Source of the DNA: Polaribacter butkevichii
GTDB taxonomy: Bacteria > Bacteroidota > Bacteroidia > Flavobacteriales > Flavobacteriaceae
DNA length: 64,000 bases
Assembly: GCF_038024105.1 (NCBI RefSeq)
Contig: NZ_CP150661.1
Span: forward strand, 3,501,501 to 3,565,500
Direction of reading: 5' to 3'
Of this stretch, positions 36,335 to 45,434 are shown one piece after another. Made by a program: the position numbers and the translations under genes. How positions within the stretch are numbered: the first letter of the stretch is position 1; each line of letters opens with the position of its first letter. The notes below the pieces were generated by a model. The model saw only the letters and a list, made by a program, of their open reading frames with translations, searched no databases and had not been told where the DNA came from.

Positions 36335-37683
36335 GAGTTGGTTATAATCATAAGAATACACAGGTAAATACTTTATTATTCGTTTTTATTTTTTTAAATG
36401 GGTTGTTAATTTCAGTAACAAATTTTCAGTCAATATATTCGTACGTATATACTTTCTTTCTTTTTTGTTTAATAAATAAATTTATAAAGGCAAAAACATT
36501 TTTTTTAAAAAATTTTTTAGTATTAAATTTTTTTATTTTCTTATCAATTCTACTATACTGGGGACAATATTTGATAATGCCAGATTGGTTTGGTTTTACG
36601 GGTATGTATGGAGGTGTGGGAACAGATGATAGTAGATTTTTTGCGGGGGTTGCCTCAAGTGAAATTAATATTCCTAGATATGCAAGGGGATATATCGGTA
36701 TGGATCATGGTTTTGTTGATTTTCTTAAAATTTTATATCCCTTTAAGATTGTCCATCCTTTAACAATTATTATACCTAATCTTTTAGGAATTTGTTTCAT
36801 ACCTTATTTTACATATAGGTTAAGTTTTCATTTAACAAATAATTTAAAAGTAAGTAGATTGAGCTTTTTATTAGTTGTAATTTGTCCTGTAATTTTATCA
36901 AATGGTTTGATTTTAATGAGAGATGGTTGGGTTGCCTTTTTGAGTATTGCTGGTGTATTCTATTTGTTAAATAGGAATAATAAATCATTTATAATTATAT
37001 TAATAATATTGTTTTTAGTACGTCCTGGTTCTGCTATATTGTTGCTCTTAGCGCCTGTGTTTTACTTTAAGAAATCTATATTAAAAGGAAATAATTTTAA
37101 CAAGATTCCTAAGGTGGTTTTGGTTTTCTCAATGGTTGCAGTCCTATTATATTTAATGCTACCATTTTTAACTGAATATTTGGCCGTAAAAGGATTGGAT
37201 AGTTTTGAGCGTGCGGGTTTTGTTGAAACTACTATAAAAAAGGCAGATGCAGGTTCAATTATTTATAAAATTTATACTTTACCAATTTATTTAAAAATAC
37301 CGATTGGTTTTATTTTTTTCTTATTCCTACCTTTTTTTCAAGGAGAGTTTTATACCTTAAATATTTTAAATATTAGAACTATAATGTTTTCAACTATTAT
37401 GCCAATTCTTTCTTTATTTTATTTTAAGTATTTTTTTTCAGGTGTGGTGTATATGTATCAAAGAAACGAAAAAGAAATGAAACTATTTTTTTACCTATTT
37501 TGTTTTTTTTTACTCATTATAAGTCAAGCCTCTATACAGCCAAGACATAAAACAGCATTAATGCCTTTTTTTTATATTCTTGTTGCTTATGGTGTTCATA
37601 ACGGGAATTCGTCATCTAAAGCTTTTGGTACGTTTGTTTTTGTGTTTTTATTTGTAATTCAGTTTTATATGGCTTTATTCTAA
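36331..37683 (+). CDS. Polytopic membrane protein, candidate Wzy polymerase
   Basis: Membrane protein of 450 residues with about ten hydrophobic helices and no clear family motif. Position between glycosyltransferases, downstream of the flippase and in a locus with Wza/Wzc, makes it the best candidate for the Wzy repeat-unit polymerase, a family known for very poor conservation. A long loop (~residues 75-125, with GMYGGVGTDDSRFFAGV) separates the early helices. The start overlaps the preceding stop by 4 bp. Function is inferred from topology and context only. Confidence 0.6.
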   Translation: MRVGYNHKNTQVNTLLFVFIFLNGLLISVTNFQSIYSYVYTFFLFCLINKFIKAKTFFLKNFLVLNFFIFLSILLYWGQYLIMPDWFGFTGMYGGVGTDDSRFFAGVASSEINIPRYARGYIGMDHGFVDFLKILYPFKIVHPLTIIIPNLLGICFIPYFTYRLSFHLTNNLKVSRLSFLLVVICPVILSNGLILMRDGWVAFLSIAGVFYLLNRNNKSFIIILIILFLVRPGSAILLLLAPVFYFKKSILKGNNFNKIPKVVLVFSMVAVLLYLMLPFLTEYLAVKGLDSFERAGFVETTIKKADAGSIIYKIYTLPIYLKIPIGFIFFLFLPFFQGEFYTLNILNIRTIMFSTIMPILSLFYFKYFFSGVVYMYQRNEKEMKLFFYLFCFFLLIISQASIQPRHKTALMPFFYILVAYGVHNGNSSSKAFGTFVFVFLFVIQFYMALF

Positions 37684-37990
37684 AAAAAGGAAAGTTAAAA
37701 TATTGATTTTAATTAATATAATATAATGGAGTTCGGGTTTTTAATAAAATCGATTTTATACTTGAATAATAATTAATGTGTGTAATTTTAGTTATGAAAG
37801 AGTTAAAATAATTGCTAATAATGTAGTTATAATAATATATTTATTCATTAATATATTGTCTCTGAATAGTATTATTATGTCAAGAAAAATATATAGAAGA
37901 AAATTGATGATAAATAATATTTTATCATTAAATTATTATGATAGTAACAAATTTGTCTATTTAAAAAAGAATAGTCTTAAAAATTTTTTT
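37684..37990. other. AT-rich gap upstream of the second family 4 glycosyltransferase
   Basis: About 307 bp without a supported gene. The frame of the next gene stays open back to 37778, but the 71 residues so added are low-complexity, Ile/Asn/Lys/Tyr-rich and precede the conserved GT-B start, so I read them as leader DNA. No promoter was identified with confidence. Confidence 0.5.
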
Positions 37991-39163
37991 ATGAAAATTA
38001 ATGTTTTATTGTTGATGGGAACCAACTCCAGAAATGCTGGTGGTTTATTTAATAGTGTAAAAAGTCTGGCTAAAGAGTTGCATACAGATAAGCAAACAGA
38101 ACTTTCTGTTTTGTCTCATAATGATGGTTTTAGTCCAGAAGATATAAAAACATGGGGAAATTTAAATATGTTAATTTACTCTGTGTTAGGCCCGTCTTCC
38201 TTTGGGTTTTCCCTCGATTTATTTAAAATATTAAAAAAGAAGAACCCTCAGATAATTCATCAACAAGGTATATGGATGTTTTCTTCTAAGATGGCTTTAA
38301 AATTTTTAAAATTAAATAATTCAGTAAATATAATAACACCAAGAGGCATGCTAGATTCTTGGGCAATTAACAATTCATCATTTAAAAAGAAATTGGTTGG
38401 TACTTGGTTTGAATATAAAAATTTAAAAAATGCTGATTGTATTCAAGCTCTTTGTAAATCTGAATATCTCGCAATTCGTGACTTTGGGTTAAAAGTTCCA
38501 GTAGCAATTATACCTAATGGAATTAATCTTCCAGAAAATAAACCTTTGAAAAAATTAATTAATAATCGCGAAAAGAAAATATTATTATTTATTGGAAGAA
38601 TCCATCCTAAAAAAGGTTTAGATAATTTAATAGAGGCACTATATATTATAAATAAAACCCATTCTGAATTGTTAAATAAATGGGAGGTTAGGATTGCTGG
38701 TTGGAATCAAGTAAAGCATCAGGAATTTTTGATGGAAAAGTGTGCGAAATATAAATTGGAAAAAGTTATTACTTTTATAGGTTCTGTGTATGGAGAAATT
38801 AAAGAACAAGAATTAATGAATGCTAATGCTTTTATTTTACCGTCTTTAAGTGAAGGTTTACCAATGTCTATTCTTGAGGCTTGGTCGTATAAATTACCTG
38901 TAATTATGACAAAAGAATGTAATATACCTGAAGGATTTGAGAATGGAGCGGCTATTGATATTAATCATGATCCAAAAGATATGTCTTTGGTTTTAAAAGA
39001 TTTGTTTTTAAAAGAAAATAATGAATTATTAGAAATTGGGGTTAATGGTTATGAATTAGTTAAAAGTAAATTTACTTGGGAGAAAATTGCAGAGGATACT
39101 AAAGAAATGTATTCTTGGGTATTAGGAAAGTCTGAAAAACCACATTTTATACATTTAGACTAA
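37991..39163 (+). CDS. Glycosyltransferase, family 4 type (GT-B)
   Basis: Retaining glycosyltransferase, 390 residues from ATG 37991. The N-terminal NVLLLMGTNSRNAGGLFNSV is the expected first strand and glycine loop of GT-B enzymes, which is why I chose this start over upstream frames. The donor-binding half begins at LLFIGRIHPKKGLDNLIEAL (~residues 200-219), and the acidic motif EGLPMSILEAWSYKLPVIMT is near 290-309. It overlaps the acetyltransferase start by one base, so the two are probably translated together. Sugar specificity is unknown. Confidence 0.88.
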   Translation: MKINVLLLMGTNSRNAGGLFNSVKSLAKELHTDKQTELSVLSHNDGFSPEDIKTWGNLNMLIYSVLGPSSFGFSLDLFKILKKKNPQIIHQQGIWMFSSKMALKFLKLNNSVNIITPRGMLDSWAINNSSFKKKLVGTWFEYKNLKNADCIQALCKSEYLAIRDFGLKVPVAIIPNGINLPENKPLKKLINNREKKILLFIGRIHPKKGLDNLIEALYIINKTHSELLNKWEVRIAGWNQVKHQEFLMEKCAKYKLEKVITFIGSVYGEIKEQELMNANAFILPSLSEGLPMSILEAWSYKLPVIMTKECNIPEGFENGAAIDINHDPKDMSLVLKDLFLKENNELLEIGVNGYELVKSKFTWEKIAEDTKEMYSWVLGKSEKPHFIHLD

Positions 39164-39717
39164 TGCATAAAAAGGTTCAATTTCAGTTATATAATAATCA
39201 TTGGTATAAACCGGGATCAAAAATTAAAATATTAATATGGTATTTTATAAATATTTTATTTTTTATAAATCCACTAAATCCTTTATCATCCTTAAAGGTA
39301 TTTATACTTAGAATCTTTGGAGCAAAAATAGGAAGTAATGTAGCTATCAAACAAAGTGTTAATCTAAAATATCCGTGGTTATTAGAAGTAGGAAATAATG
39401 TTTGGATTGGAGAAAATGTTTGGATAGATAACTTGGCAAAAGTAAAAATAGAAGATAATGTTTGTATTTCTCAAGGAGCAATGTTACTTTGTGGAAATCA
39501 TGATTATAAAAAGTCTAGTTTTGATTTAATTGTAGGGCAAATTGTTTTAGAGGAAGGTTCTTGGGTTGGAGCAAAATCGGTTGTTTGTTCAGGAGTAACT
39601 TTGAAATCTCATGCTATTTTATCTGTGGGGTCTGTAGCAAATAAAGATTTAGAAGCGTATTCCATATATCAGGGTAATCCAGCAGTAAAAATTAGAAAAC
39701 GAAATATAGTAGAATAA
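39163..39717 (+). CDS. WcaF-like hexapeptide-repeat acetyltransferase
   Basis: Left-handed beta-helix acyltransferase of 184 residues that probably O-acetylates a sugar of the repeat unit using acetyl-CoA. The N-terminal part (FQLYNNHWYKPGSKIKI) matches the WcaF/colanic-acid acetyltransferase group. Hexapeptide turns run from about residue 58 to 165, with the catalytic-type histidine in LLCGNHDYKK near 108-114 and the C-terminal GNPAVKIRKR. It overlaps the preceding glycosyltransferase by one base and is followed 4 bp later by a family 2 glycosyltransferase. Confidence 0.85.
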   Translation: MHKKVQFQLYNNHWYKPGSKIKILIWYFINILFFINPLNPLSSLKVFILRIFGAKIGSNVAIKQSVNLKYPWLLEVGNNVWIGENVWIDNLAKVKIEDNVCISQGAMLLCGNHDYKKSSFDLIVGQIVLEEGSWVGAKSVVCSGVTLKSHAILSVGSVANKDLEAYSIYQGNPAVKIRKRNIVE

Positions 39718-39721
39718 ATTT

Positions 39722-40468
39722 ATGAAAATATCTATCATCACCGTTTGTTACAACAGTGCTAAAACCATTGAAAAAACATTCAAATCGGTAGCTAACCAAA
39801 CCTATACAGATATAGAATATATTGTAGTAGATGGAGGTTCTAAAGACACTACATTAGAGATTGTCGAAAAATATAAAAAAATAGTGTCTCAATCTGTTTC
39901 TGAACCAGATAAAGGTTTGTACGATGCCATGAATAAAGGAATTAAAATGGCTACAGGAGATTTAGTAGGTATTTTAAATTCTGATGATATTTTTACAGAT
40001 GAAAGCGTTTTAGAAAATGTAGCGAATTTTCATAAACAGAATAATATAGATGCTTCTGTAGGAAATATTATACAGTTTAATGAAGAAGGAAAAACGGTGC
40101 GTAAATATTCTGCAAAAAACTGGAATCCGGAAAAACTAAAAATTGGTTTTATGCCTGCGCATCCTGCCATCTTTTTCAAAAGAGAATTATTTGATCAATT
40201 TGGAAATTATCAATTAGATTTTACCATTGGTGCAGATTATGAGTTAATTACACGCTTTTTCTTAAAGCATAAAATTTCATGGAAATTTTCTAATATTACT
40301 ACAACTTCTATGTTAATAGGAGGTTTAAGTAGTTCTGGTGTGAGTAGTTATCAGTTGATATCGAAAGAAATTAATAAAGCATTGACTAGAAATAATATAA
40401 AATTTAGTTATTTAAAAGTACAATTAAGAGGTTTTTGGAAATTAATAGGTTTTTTAAAGAAAAAGTAA
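39722..40468 (+). CDS. Glycosyltransferase, family 2 (GT-A)
   Basis: Inverting GT-A glycosyltransferase of 248 residues. The fold signature begins ISIITVCYNSAKTIEKTFKSV at residues 3-23 (first 18 are conserved). The VVDGGSKDTT motif is near 37-46, and LNSDDIFTDE carries the DxD-like metal site near 87-96. A possible base lies in the IGADYELITRF helix near 165. It resembles the WcaA-like enzymes that often sit beside WcaF-type acetyltransferases. Base composition returns here to the window average after the AT-rich core. Confidence 0.88.
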   Translation: MKISIITVCYNSAKTIEKTFKSVANQTYTDIEYIVVDGGSKDTTLEIVEKYKKIVSQSVSEPDKGLYDAMNKGIKMATGDLVGILNSDDIFTDESVLENVANFHKQNNIDASVGNIIQFNEEGKTVRKYSAKNWNPEKLKIGFMPAHPAIFFKRELFDQFGNYQLDFTIGADYELITRFFLKHKISWKFSNITTTSMLIGGLSSSGVSSYQLISKEINKALTRNNIKFSYLKVQLRGFWKLIGFLKKK

Positions 40469-40469
40469 T

Positions 40470-41393
40470 TTGAATACGAACTTACATATCATAACGGGAC
40501 ATAAAGGGTTTGTTGGTCTTAATTTAGTAAAGTATCTTAAAAATCAACAAAAAGAAATAAAAGGAGTTTCTCGCAAACCATCAAAGAATGAGCTTAGTTA
40601 TAAAACATTAAGTTTAGAAGTCTTTAAGACATCTAAAAGTTGTATTCATTTGGCTGGTAAAGCGCATGATTTAAAAAAGACATCTGATGATTCTGAGTAT
40701 TATAAAGTAAATACAGAATTAACAAAGTTGCTTTTCGACAAGTTTTTACAAAGTGACTGTGAAGTTTTTATCTACATGAGCTCTGTAAAAGCAGCGGCCG
40801 ATGAAGTTGCAGGTGTTTTAACAGAAGAAGTTATTCCTAATCCTGTAACCGTATACGGGAAATCTAAGTTAGCTGCCGAAAATTATATTTTGTCAAAAGA
40901 AATCCCTAAAAACAAAAGAGTTTATATCTTAAGGCCTTGTATGATTCATGGTCCTAATAATAAAGGGAACTTAAATTTATTATATAGTTTTGTTTCTAAA
41001 GGCATTCCGTATCCTTTTGGGAAATTTGAAAATAAAAGATCTTTTGTGTCAGTTGAAAATTTGTGTTTTGTTATTAATGAATTAATAGATAACAAAAATA
41101 TTACATCTGGTATTTACAATATAGCAGATGATGAGAGTTTGTCTACAAATCAATTAGTTTCTATTATTGGTGATGTTGTTAACAAACAAGCAAAAATAGT
41201 AAATGTACCAAAAGGCTTGGTTAAGTTAATTGCTAAAGGTGGAGACGTTTTACCATTACCTATAAACTCGGAAAGACTACAAAAGCTTACCGAAAATTAT
41301 GAAGTTTCTAATTTGAAGATAAAAAAAGCAATGCAAAAAAACTTACCTTTGTCAGCTGAAAAAGGCTTACAAAAAACAATTGCATCATTTTAG
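40470..41393 (+). CDS. NAD-dependent epimerase/4-ketoreductase (WbpV-like)
   Basis: Short-chain dehydrogenase of 307 residues, likely reducing or epimerising a UDP-4-keto-6-deoxy-HexNAc, as WbpV-type enzymes do. The loop is TGHKGFVGLNLVKYL (residues 9-23, GxxGxxG with an unusual histidine), followed by the IHLAGKAHDL motif, the serine block YMSSVKAAAD and YGKSKLAAE with the catalytic Tyr and Lys. The only start-like codon is TTG at 40470, 1 bp after the previous stop. The adjoining MraY/WecA-type transferase strengthens the link with WbpV-WbpL pairs. Confidence 0.82.
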   Translation: MNTNLHIITGHKGFVGLNLVKYLKNQQKEIKGVSRKPSKNELSYKTLSLEVFKTSKSCIHLAGKAHDLKKTSDDSEYYKVNTELTKLLFDKFLQSDCEVFIYMSSVKAAADEVAGVLTEEVIPNPVTVYGKSKLAAENYILSKEIPKNKRVYILRPCMIHGPNNKGNLNLLYSFVSKGIPYPFGKFENKRSFVSVENLCFVINELIDNKNITSGIYNIADDESLSTNQLVSIIGDVVNKQAKIVNVPKGLVKLIAKGGDVLPLPINSERLQKLTENYEVSNLKIKKAMQKNLPLSAEKGLQKTIASF

Positions 41394-41396
41394 ATT

Positions 41397-42371
41397 ATGG
41401 AAAAATATTTTTTTATTTTAGTATTATTAGCAGTCATTTCTTTTCTCTATTTAAAATTAGCGGTAAAGTTTAAAATTATTGACAAACCCAACCAAAGAAG
41501 TTCACACACAAAAATAACTGTTAGAGGAGGAGGAATTATTTTTCCTATTTCAATTTTATTGTTCTTTTTTCTAAATGATTACCAATATCCTTATTTTTTA
41601 TTGGGTGTTTTTTTAATTTCCGTTGTTAGTTTTTTAGATGATATTTATACGTTAAGCTCTAAGATTAGGTTTCCTTTTCAGTTTTTAGCAGTCTTTTTAA
41701 TACTTTATCAAGTAAGTTTTCCTTTTGCACCCATTTACCTATTTGCTTTTTATTTAATTATGGGAATTGGGGTTGTAAATATGTTTAACTTTATGGATGG
41801 CATCAACGGAATTACAGGAATTTATAGTATCTGTGTTTTATTAGGGTTGTTTGTTATAAATAGGAGTGAACATTTAGTAGATGACAACTTAATTATATAT
41901 CCACTACTGTCTTTAATCGTTTTTGGATTTTATAATTTTAGAAGGAAAGCATTGTTTTTTGCTGGTGATATTGGTAGTATCGCGATAGGGATGTTAGTCT
42001 TTTTTCTAGGCTTTTTATTTGCAGTTAGATTATCATCACCTTTAATTATTTTATTAGTAATAGTCTATGGTGCAGATGCAGGTAATACCATCTTGTATAG
42101 AAAACTTTTTACAAAAGAAAGTATTTTTGAAGCACATAGACATCATATTTATCAGAAGTTAGTAGACGTATATAAAATGTCTCATTTAAAAGTTGCGGGT
42201 ATTTATGGAATACTTCAGATAATAATCAATTTAGTAATTTATAAGACCTATACATTAGACGTATCTAGTCAGTTTTTAATTTTCTTCGGATTAATTGTAG
42301 GCTTTATAATTGCATATGTTTTGCTTTTTAAAACGATTCAGAAAAAAGTAGCCTTAAATAATGAGTCATAA
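41397..42371 (+). CDS. Polyprenyl-phosphate sugar-1-phosphate transferase (WecA/WbpL-like)
   Basis: Integral membrane enzyme of the MraY/WecA family, 324 residues with about ten helices, that starts the repeat unit by moving a HexNAc-phosphate onto undecaprenyl phosphate. Motifs are FLDDIYTL near 80-87, NMFNFMDGINGITG near 128-141, FAGDIGSIAIG near 187-197 and the cytosolic histidine loop AHRHHIYQ near 249-256. It is the only initiating-transferase candidate in the locus. Its 3' end overlaps the aminotransferase by 11 bp. The donor is probably a 6-deoxy-HexNAc, by analogy with WbpL. Confidence 0.88.
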   Translation: MEKYFFILVLLAVISFLYLKLAVKFKIIDKPNQRSSHTKITVRGGGIIFPISILLFFFLNDYQYPYFLLGVFLISVVSFLDDIYTLSSKIRFPFQFLAVFLILYQVSFPFAPIYLFAFYLIMGIGVVNMFNFMDGINGITGIYSICVLLGLFVINRSEHLVDDNLIIYPLLSLIVFGFYNFRRKALFFAGDIGSIAIGMLVFFLGFLFAVRLSSPLIILLVIVYGADAGNTILYRKLFTKESIFEAHRHHIYQKLVDVYKMSHLKVAGIYGILQIIINLVIYKTYTLDVSSQFLIFFGLIVGFIIAYVLLFKTIQKKVALNNES

Positions 42372-43467
42372 AATTTCTTTATCGGAATCTACTATAAATA
42401 TTGATATGGAAACGTCGTTTTCATCAATTGATGGGGGATTTGTTAATCAATTTGAACAAACTTTAGAGGAATATTATCAACAAGAAAAAAAAATTGTTGC
42501 ATTAAACTCGGGTACTGCGGCCATACATTTAGCCTTAATTTTAAGTGGAGTAGAAGAAGGAGATGAAGTTTTGTGTCAGTCTTTTACATATGTCGCAACA
42601 GTAAGCCCTATTATATATCAAAAAGCAATACCTGTTTTTATTGACAGCGAGAATGAAACATGGAACATGTGTCCTGTTCAGTTAGAACTCGCTATAAAAG
42701 ATCGGATTGCTAAAGGGAGAAAACCAAAAGCAATTATTTTTGTACATTCTTACGGAATGCCGGCAAAGATTGATGAAATTGTTGCGGTTTCTCGTAAATA
42801 CAAGATTACTTTAATTGAAGACGCTGCAGAAGCCTTGGGCTCTGAGTATAAAGGAAAAAAATGCGGTACTTTTGGGGATTTTGGAATCCTTTCTTTTAAT
42901 AATAATAAAATTGTGACCACCTTAGGAGGTGGGGTTTTAATTTGTAAAACAGAAGAGGAAAAGCAGAAAGCAATTTTTTATGCAACGCAGGCAAGGGAAA
43001 ATGTAAATTATTATCAGTATAAAGAAATTGGTTTTAATTATAGAATGAATTCTTTTGCAGCTTTTATAGGTGTTTCTGAATTTAAAAAGTTAGCTGATTA
43101 TCTAAAAGGGCGTTTAGATATAAACAGCTTTTATAAGAAACATTTGAGAGTGTTTAGCAATATTACGCTATTAAAAAATCCATCAATAGATTTTAGCTCT
43201 AACCATTGGTTAAGTTGTATTAGTATTGATGAAAAAAGTACTAAGAATACCAGAGATAAACTGATGGATTGTTTTATCCAAAATAATATTGAATGTAGAT
43301 TTTTATGGAAACCGATGCATTTACAGCCTGTTTTTAAGGGATACCCTTATTATGGAGCAGAAATAGCAGAGAACCTTTTTAATAAAGGTTTATGTTTACC
43401 ATCTGGAGTAAATTTGAGCGAAAATGATTTAGAGAGAATTTTAAGTTCAATAAAGAAAATTTTGTAG
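42361..43467 (+). CDS. DegT/DnrJ/EryC1/StrS sugar aminotransferase
   Basis: Pyridoxal-phosphate aminotransferase acting on a keto-sugar nucleotide, 368 residues. The cofactor-binding NSGTAAIHLAL is near residues 50-60, EDAAEALGSEY near 154-164, and the Schiff-base lysine lies in SFNNNKIVTTLGGG near 179-192. The motif style is that of PglE/PseC-like enzymes that aminate C4 of UDP-4-keto-6-deoxy-GlcNAc. The keto-sugar would come from the dehydratase encoded 29 bp downstream. It might instead serve the WbpB-like 3-keto route; the sequence alone does not decide. Confidence 0.87.
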   Translation: MSHKISLSESTINIDMETSFSSIDGGFVNQFEQTLEEYYQQEKKIVALNSGTAAIHLALILSGVEEGDEVLCQSFTYVATVSPIIYQKAIPVFIDSENETWNMCPVQLELAIKDRIAKGRKPKAIIFVHSYGMPAKIDEIVAVSRKYKITLIEDAAEALGSEYKGKKCGTFGDFGILSFNNNKIVTTLGGGVLICKTEEEKQKAIFYATQARENVNYYQYKEIGFNYRMNSFAAFIGVSEFKKLADYLKGRLDINSFYKKHLRVFSNITLLKNPSIDFSSNHWLSCISIDEKSTKNTRDKLMDCFIQNNIECRFLWKPMHLQPVFKGYPYYGAEIAENLFNKGLCLPSGVNLSENDLERILSSIKKIL

Positions 43468-43496
43468 ATTTGTCAACAAACTAGAACCTTGAAATA

Positions 43497-45410
43497 ATGA
43501 TAAGAAATTTTGTGTTAAGAACGTTAGATAAATATGCTTCTAAATGGGTAGTTTTTTTTATAGATTTATTTTTAGTATTCGTTTCTTTTTTTGTAGCTTA
43601 TTTTATTCGATTTAATGTTAGCTTTAATTTTAACTTTTCAAACTTATTAAATCAAATACCTCTGGTATTGTTTTTTGCTGTTGTAAGTTTTTTAACGGTT
43701 GGGTCTTACAAAGGTATTATTAGACATACTGGAGTTCGTGATGCTTTTAATGTATTTATAGCAAGTACATTATTGTGTTTATTGCTATTATTAGCAGTAA
43801 CTGTTAATGTTTTTTTTAAGGTAATAGATTCTTTTTATATACCAAAATCTATCATAATTATTCATTATTTGGTAACTGCCTTAGTACTTATTTTAAGTAG
43901 ATTTATTTTTAAAGCTTTTATAGAAGTATTATCTACAGAGTTAGATGCAATACATAATGTACTTATTTATGGTGCAGGAGATTCTGGTATTATTGCTTTT
44001 AGTGCTTTAAATAGAGACAAAAAAAATAATTATGATGTAATTGGGTTTATTGATGACAATAAAAATAAAATTGGAAAAAAGATTGATAGAGTTAAGATTT
44101 TTAATCCAGATGTGATTACTAAAAAATTCATCGAAAAACATGCTGTAGATGAGGTAATTATTTCTATTCAAAATATAAAACCCAATAGGTTATTAGCCAT
44201 TACTGATAAATTTATAGATTTAGATATTGATGTAAAAATTGTGCCACCTTTATCTAAATGGATTGATGGGGACTTAAATGCCAATCAAATTAGACAGATT
44301 AAGATAGAGGATTTATTAGATAGAGCACCAATTATTATTGACAATCCTATTGTGCAAAGAGAGGTAGACAATCAAGTAGTACTAGTCTCGGGAGCAGCAG
44401 GATCTATAGGTAGTGAAATTTCTAGACAATTAAGTTTGTATAACTGTAAATTAATTGTTTTAATTGATCAAGCAGAATCTCCTTTATATGATTTACAACA
44501 AGAGTTAATCCAGAAAGGAATCACCAATTTTGTCGCCATTGTATCAGATGTAAGAGATCGATTTAAAGTAGAACGTATCTTTAAAAAATACAAACCCAAA
44601 AGAGTTTTTCATGCGGCAGCTTATAAGCATGTTCCTTTAATGGAAAAGTCTCCTTACGAAGCAATCAAAGTAAATGTATTAGGAACCAAAAATTTGGCAG
44701 ATTTATCAATAGAATATAAAATAGATCGATTTGTGATGATTTCTACAGATAAAGCTGTGAACCCAACAAACGTAATGGGGGCTTCTAAAAGAATAGCCGA
44801 ATTATATATTAGTAGCGTTAGTAAAAGCTCTAAAAAAACCAAATTTACAATTACAAGGTTTGGTAATGTTTTAGGATCTAATGGTTCTGTAATTCCGTTG
44901 TTTAAAAGACAAATAGAAAATGGAGGGCCTTTAACGGTAACCCATAAAAAAATTACAAGATATTTCATGACCATCCCAGAAGCTTGTAGCCTAGTTTTAG
45001 AAGCAGGTACCATGGGGAAAGGTGGTGAGATTTATATTTTTGATATGGGGAAATCTGTTAAGATTTTTGAAATAGCAAAGAGAATGATTTATTTATCCGG
45101 ATTGAATTACCCTGATGATATTGATATTAAAATTACAGGGTTAAGACCTGGTGAAAAATTATATGAGGAGTTATTGGCTGATGGAGAAAACACCACTAAG
45201 ACCTATCATGATAAAATAATGATTGCCAAAACGCAAAAGTTAGACAACTCTATTGTTAAAATGAAAATAGATGATTTGGCACTTAACTTTAACACCTTAA
45301 ACAATAGTGAACTTGTAAAATTAATGAAAGAATTGGTGCCAGAATATGTTTCTAATAATTCTGAATTTGAAATATTAGATGTAAAAAATTCCGAAGTCAA
45401 TATAAAATAG
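43497..45410 (+). CDS. UDP-N-acetylhexosamine 4,6-dehydratase (WbpM/CapD/PglF type)
   Basis: Large membrane-bound dehydratase, 637 residues, making UDP-4-keto-6-deoxy-HexNAc. Four hydrophobic helices occupy roughly residues 15-140, then a first Rossmann domain (YGAGDSGIIAFSAL near 158) and the catalytic domain starting VSGAAGSIGSEISRQL near 298. The AAYKHVPLME motif and STDKAVNPTNVMGASK are typical of the group in which a methionine replaces the usual tyrosine (MxxxK). A TAGATTTG box overlaps the previous stop codon at 43465-43472 and might act as an internal promoter. Confidence 0.92.
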   Translation: MIRNFVLRTLDKYASKWVVFFIDLFLVFVSFFVAYFIRFNVSFNFNFSNLLNQIPLVLFFAVVSFLTVGSYKGIIRHTGVRDAFNVFIASTLLCLLLLLAVTVNVFFKVIDSFYIPKSIIIIHYLVTALVLILSRFIFKAFIEVLSTELDAIHNVLIYGAGDSGIIAFSALNRDKKNNYDVIGFIDDNKNKIGKKIDRVKIFNPDVITKKFIEKHAVDEVIISIQNIKPNRLLAITDKFIDLDIDVKIVPPLSKWIDGDLNANQIRQIKIEDLLDRAPIIIDNPIVQREVDNQVVLVSGAAGSIGSEISRQLSLYNCKLIVLIDQAESPLYDLQQELIQKGITNFVAIVSDVRDRFKVERIFKKYKPKRVFHAAAYKHVPLMEKSPYEAIKVNVLGTKNLADLSIEYKIDRFVMISTDKAVNPTNVMGASKRIAELYISSVSKSSKKTKFTITRFGNVLGSNGSVIPLFKRQIENGGPLTVTHKKITRYFMTIPEACSLVLEAGTMGKGGEIYIFDMGKSVKIFEIAKRMIYLSGLNYPDDIDIKITGLRPGEKLYEELLADGENTTKTYHDKIMIAKTQKLDNSIVKMKIDDLALNFNTLNNSELVKLMKELVPEYVSNNSEFEILDVKNSEVNIK

Positions 45411-45434
45411 TATTTTCGCAAAAAAAAAAGTTAT

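Noticed and set aside
37778..37990. 71-residue N-terminal extension of the second family 4 glycosyltransferase
   Set aside because: The extension is low-complexity and lies before the conserved GT-B start, so ATG 37991 is the better start.
44654..45013. Minus-strand reading frame of 119 codons inside the dehydratase gene
   Set aside because: It lies wholly within a well-supported gene on the other strand and shows no family features.
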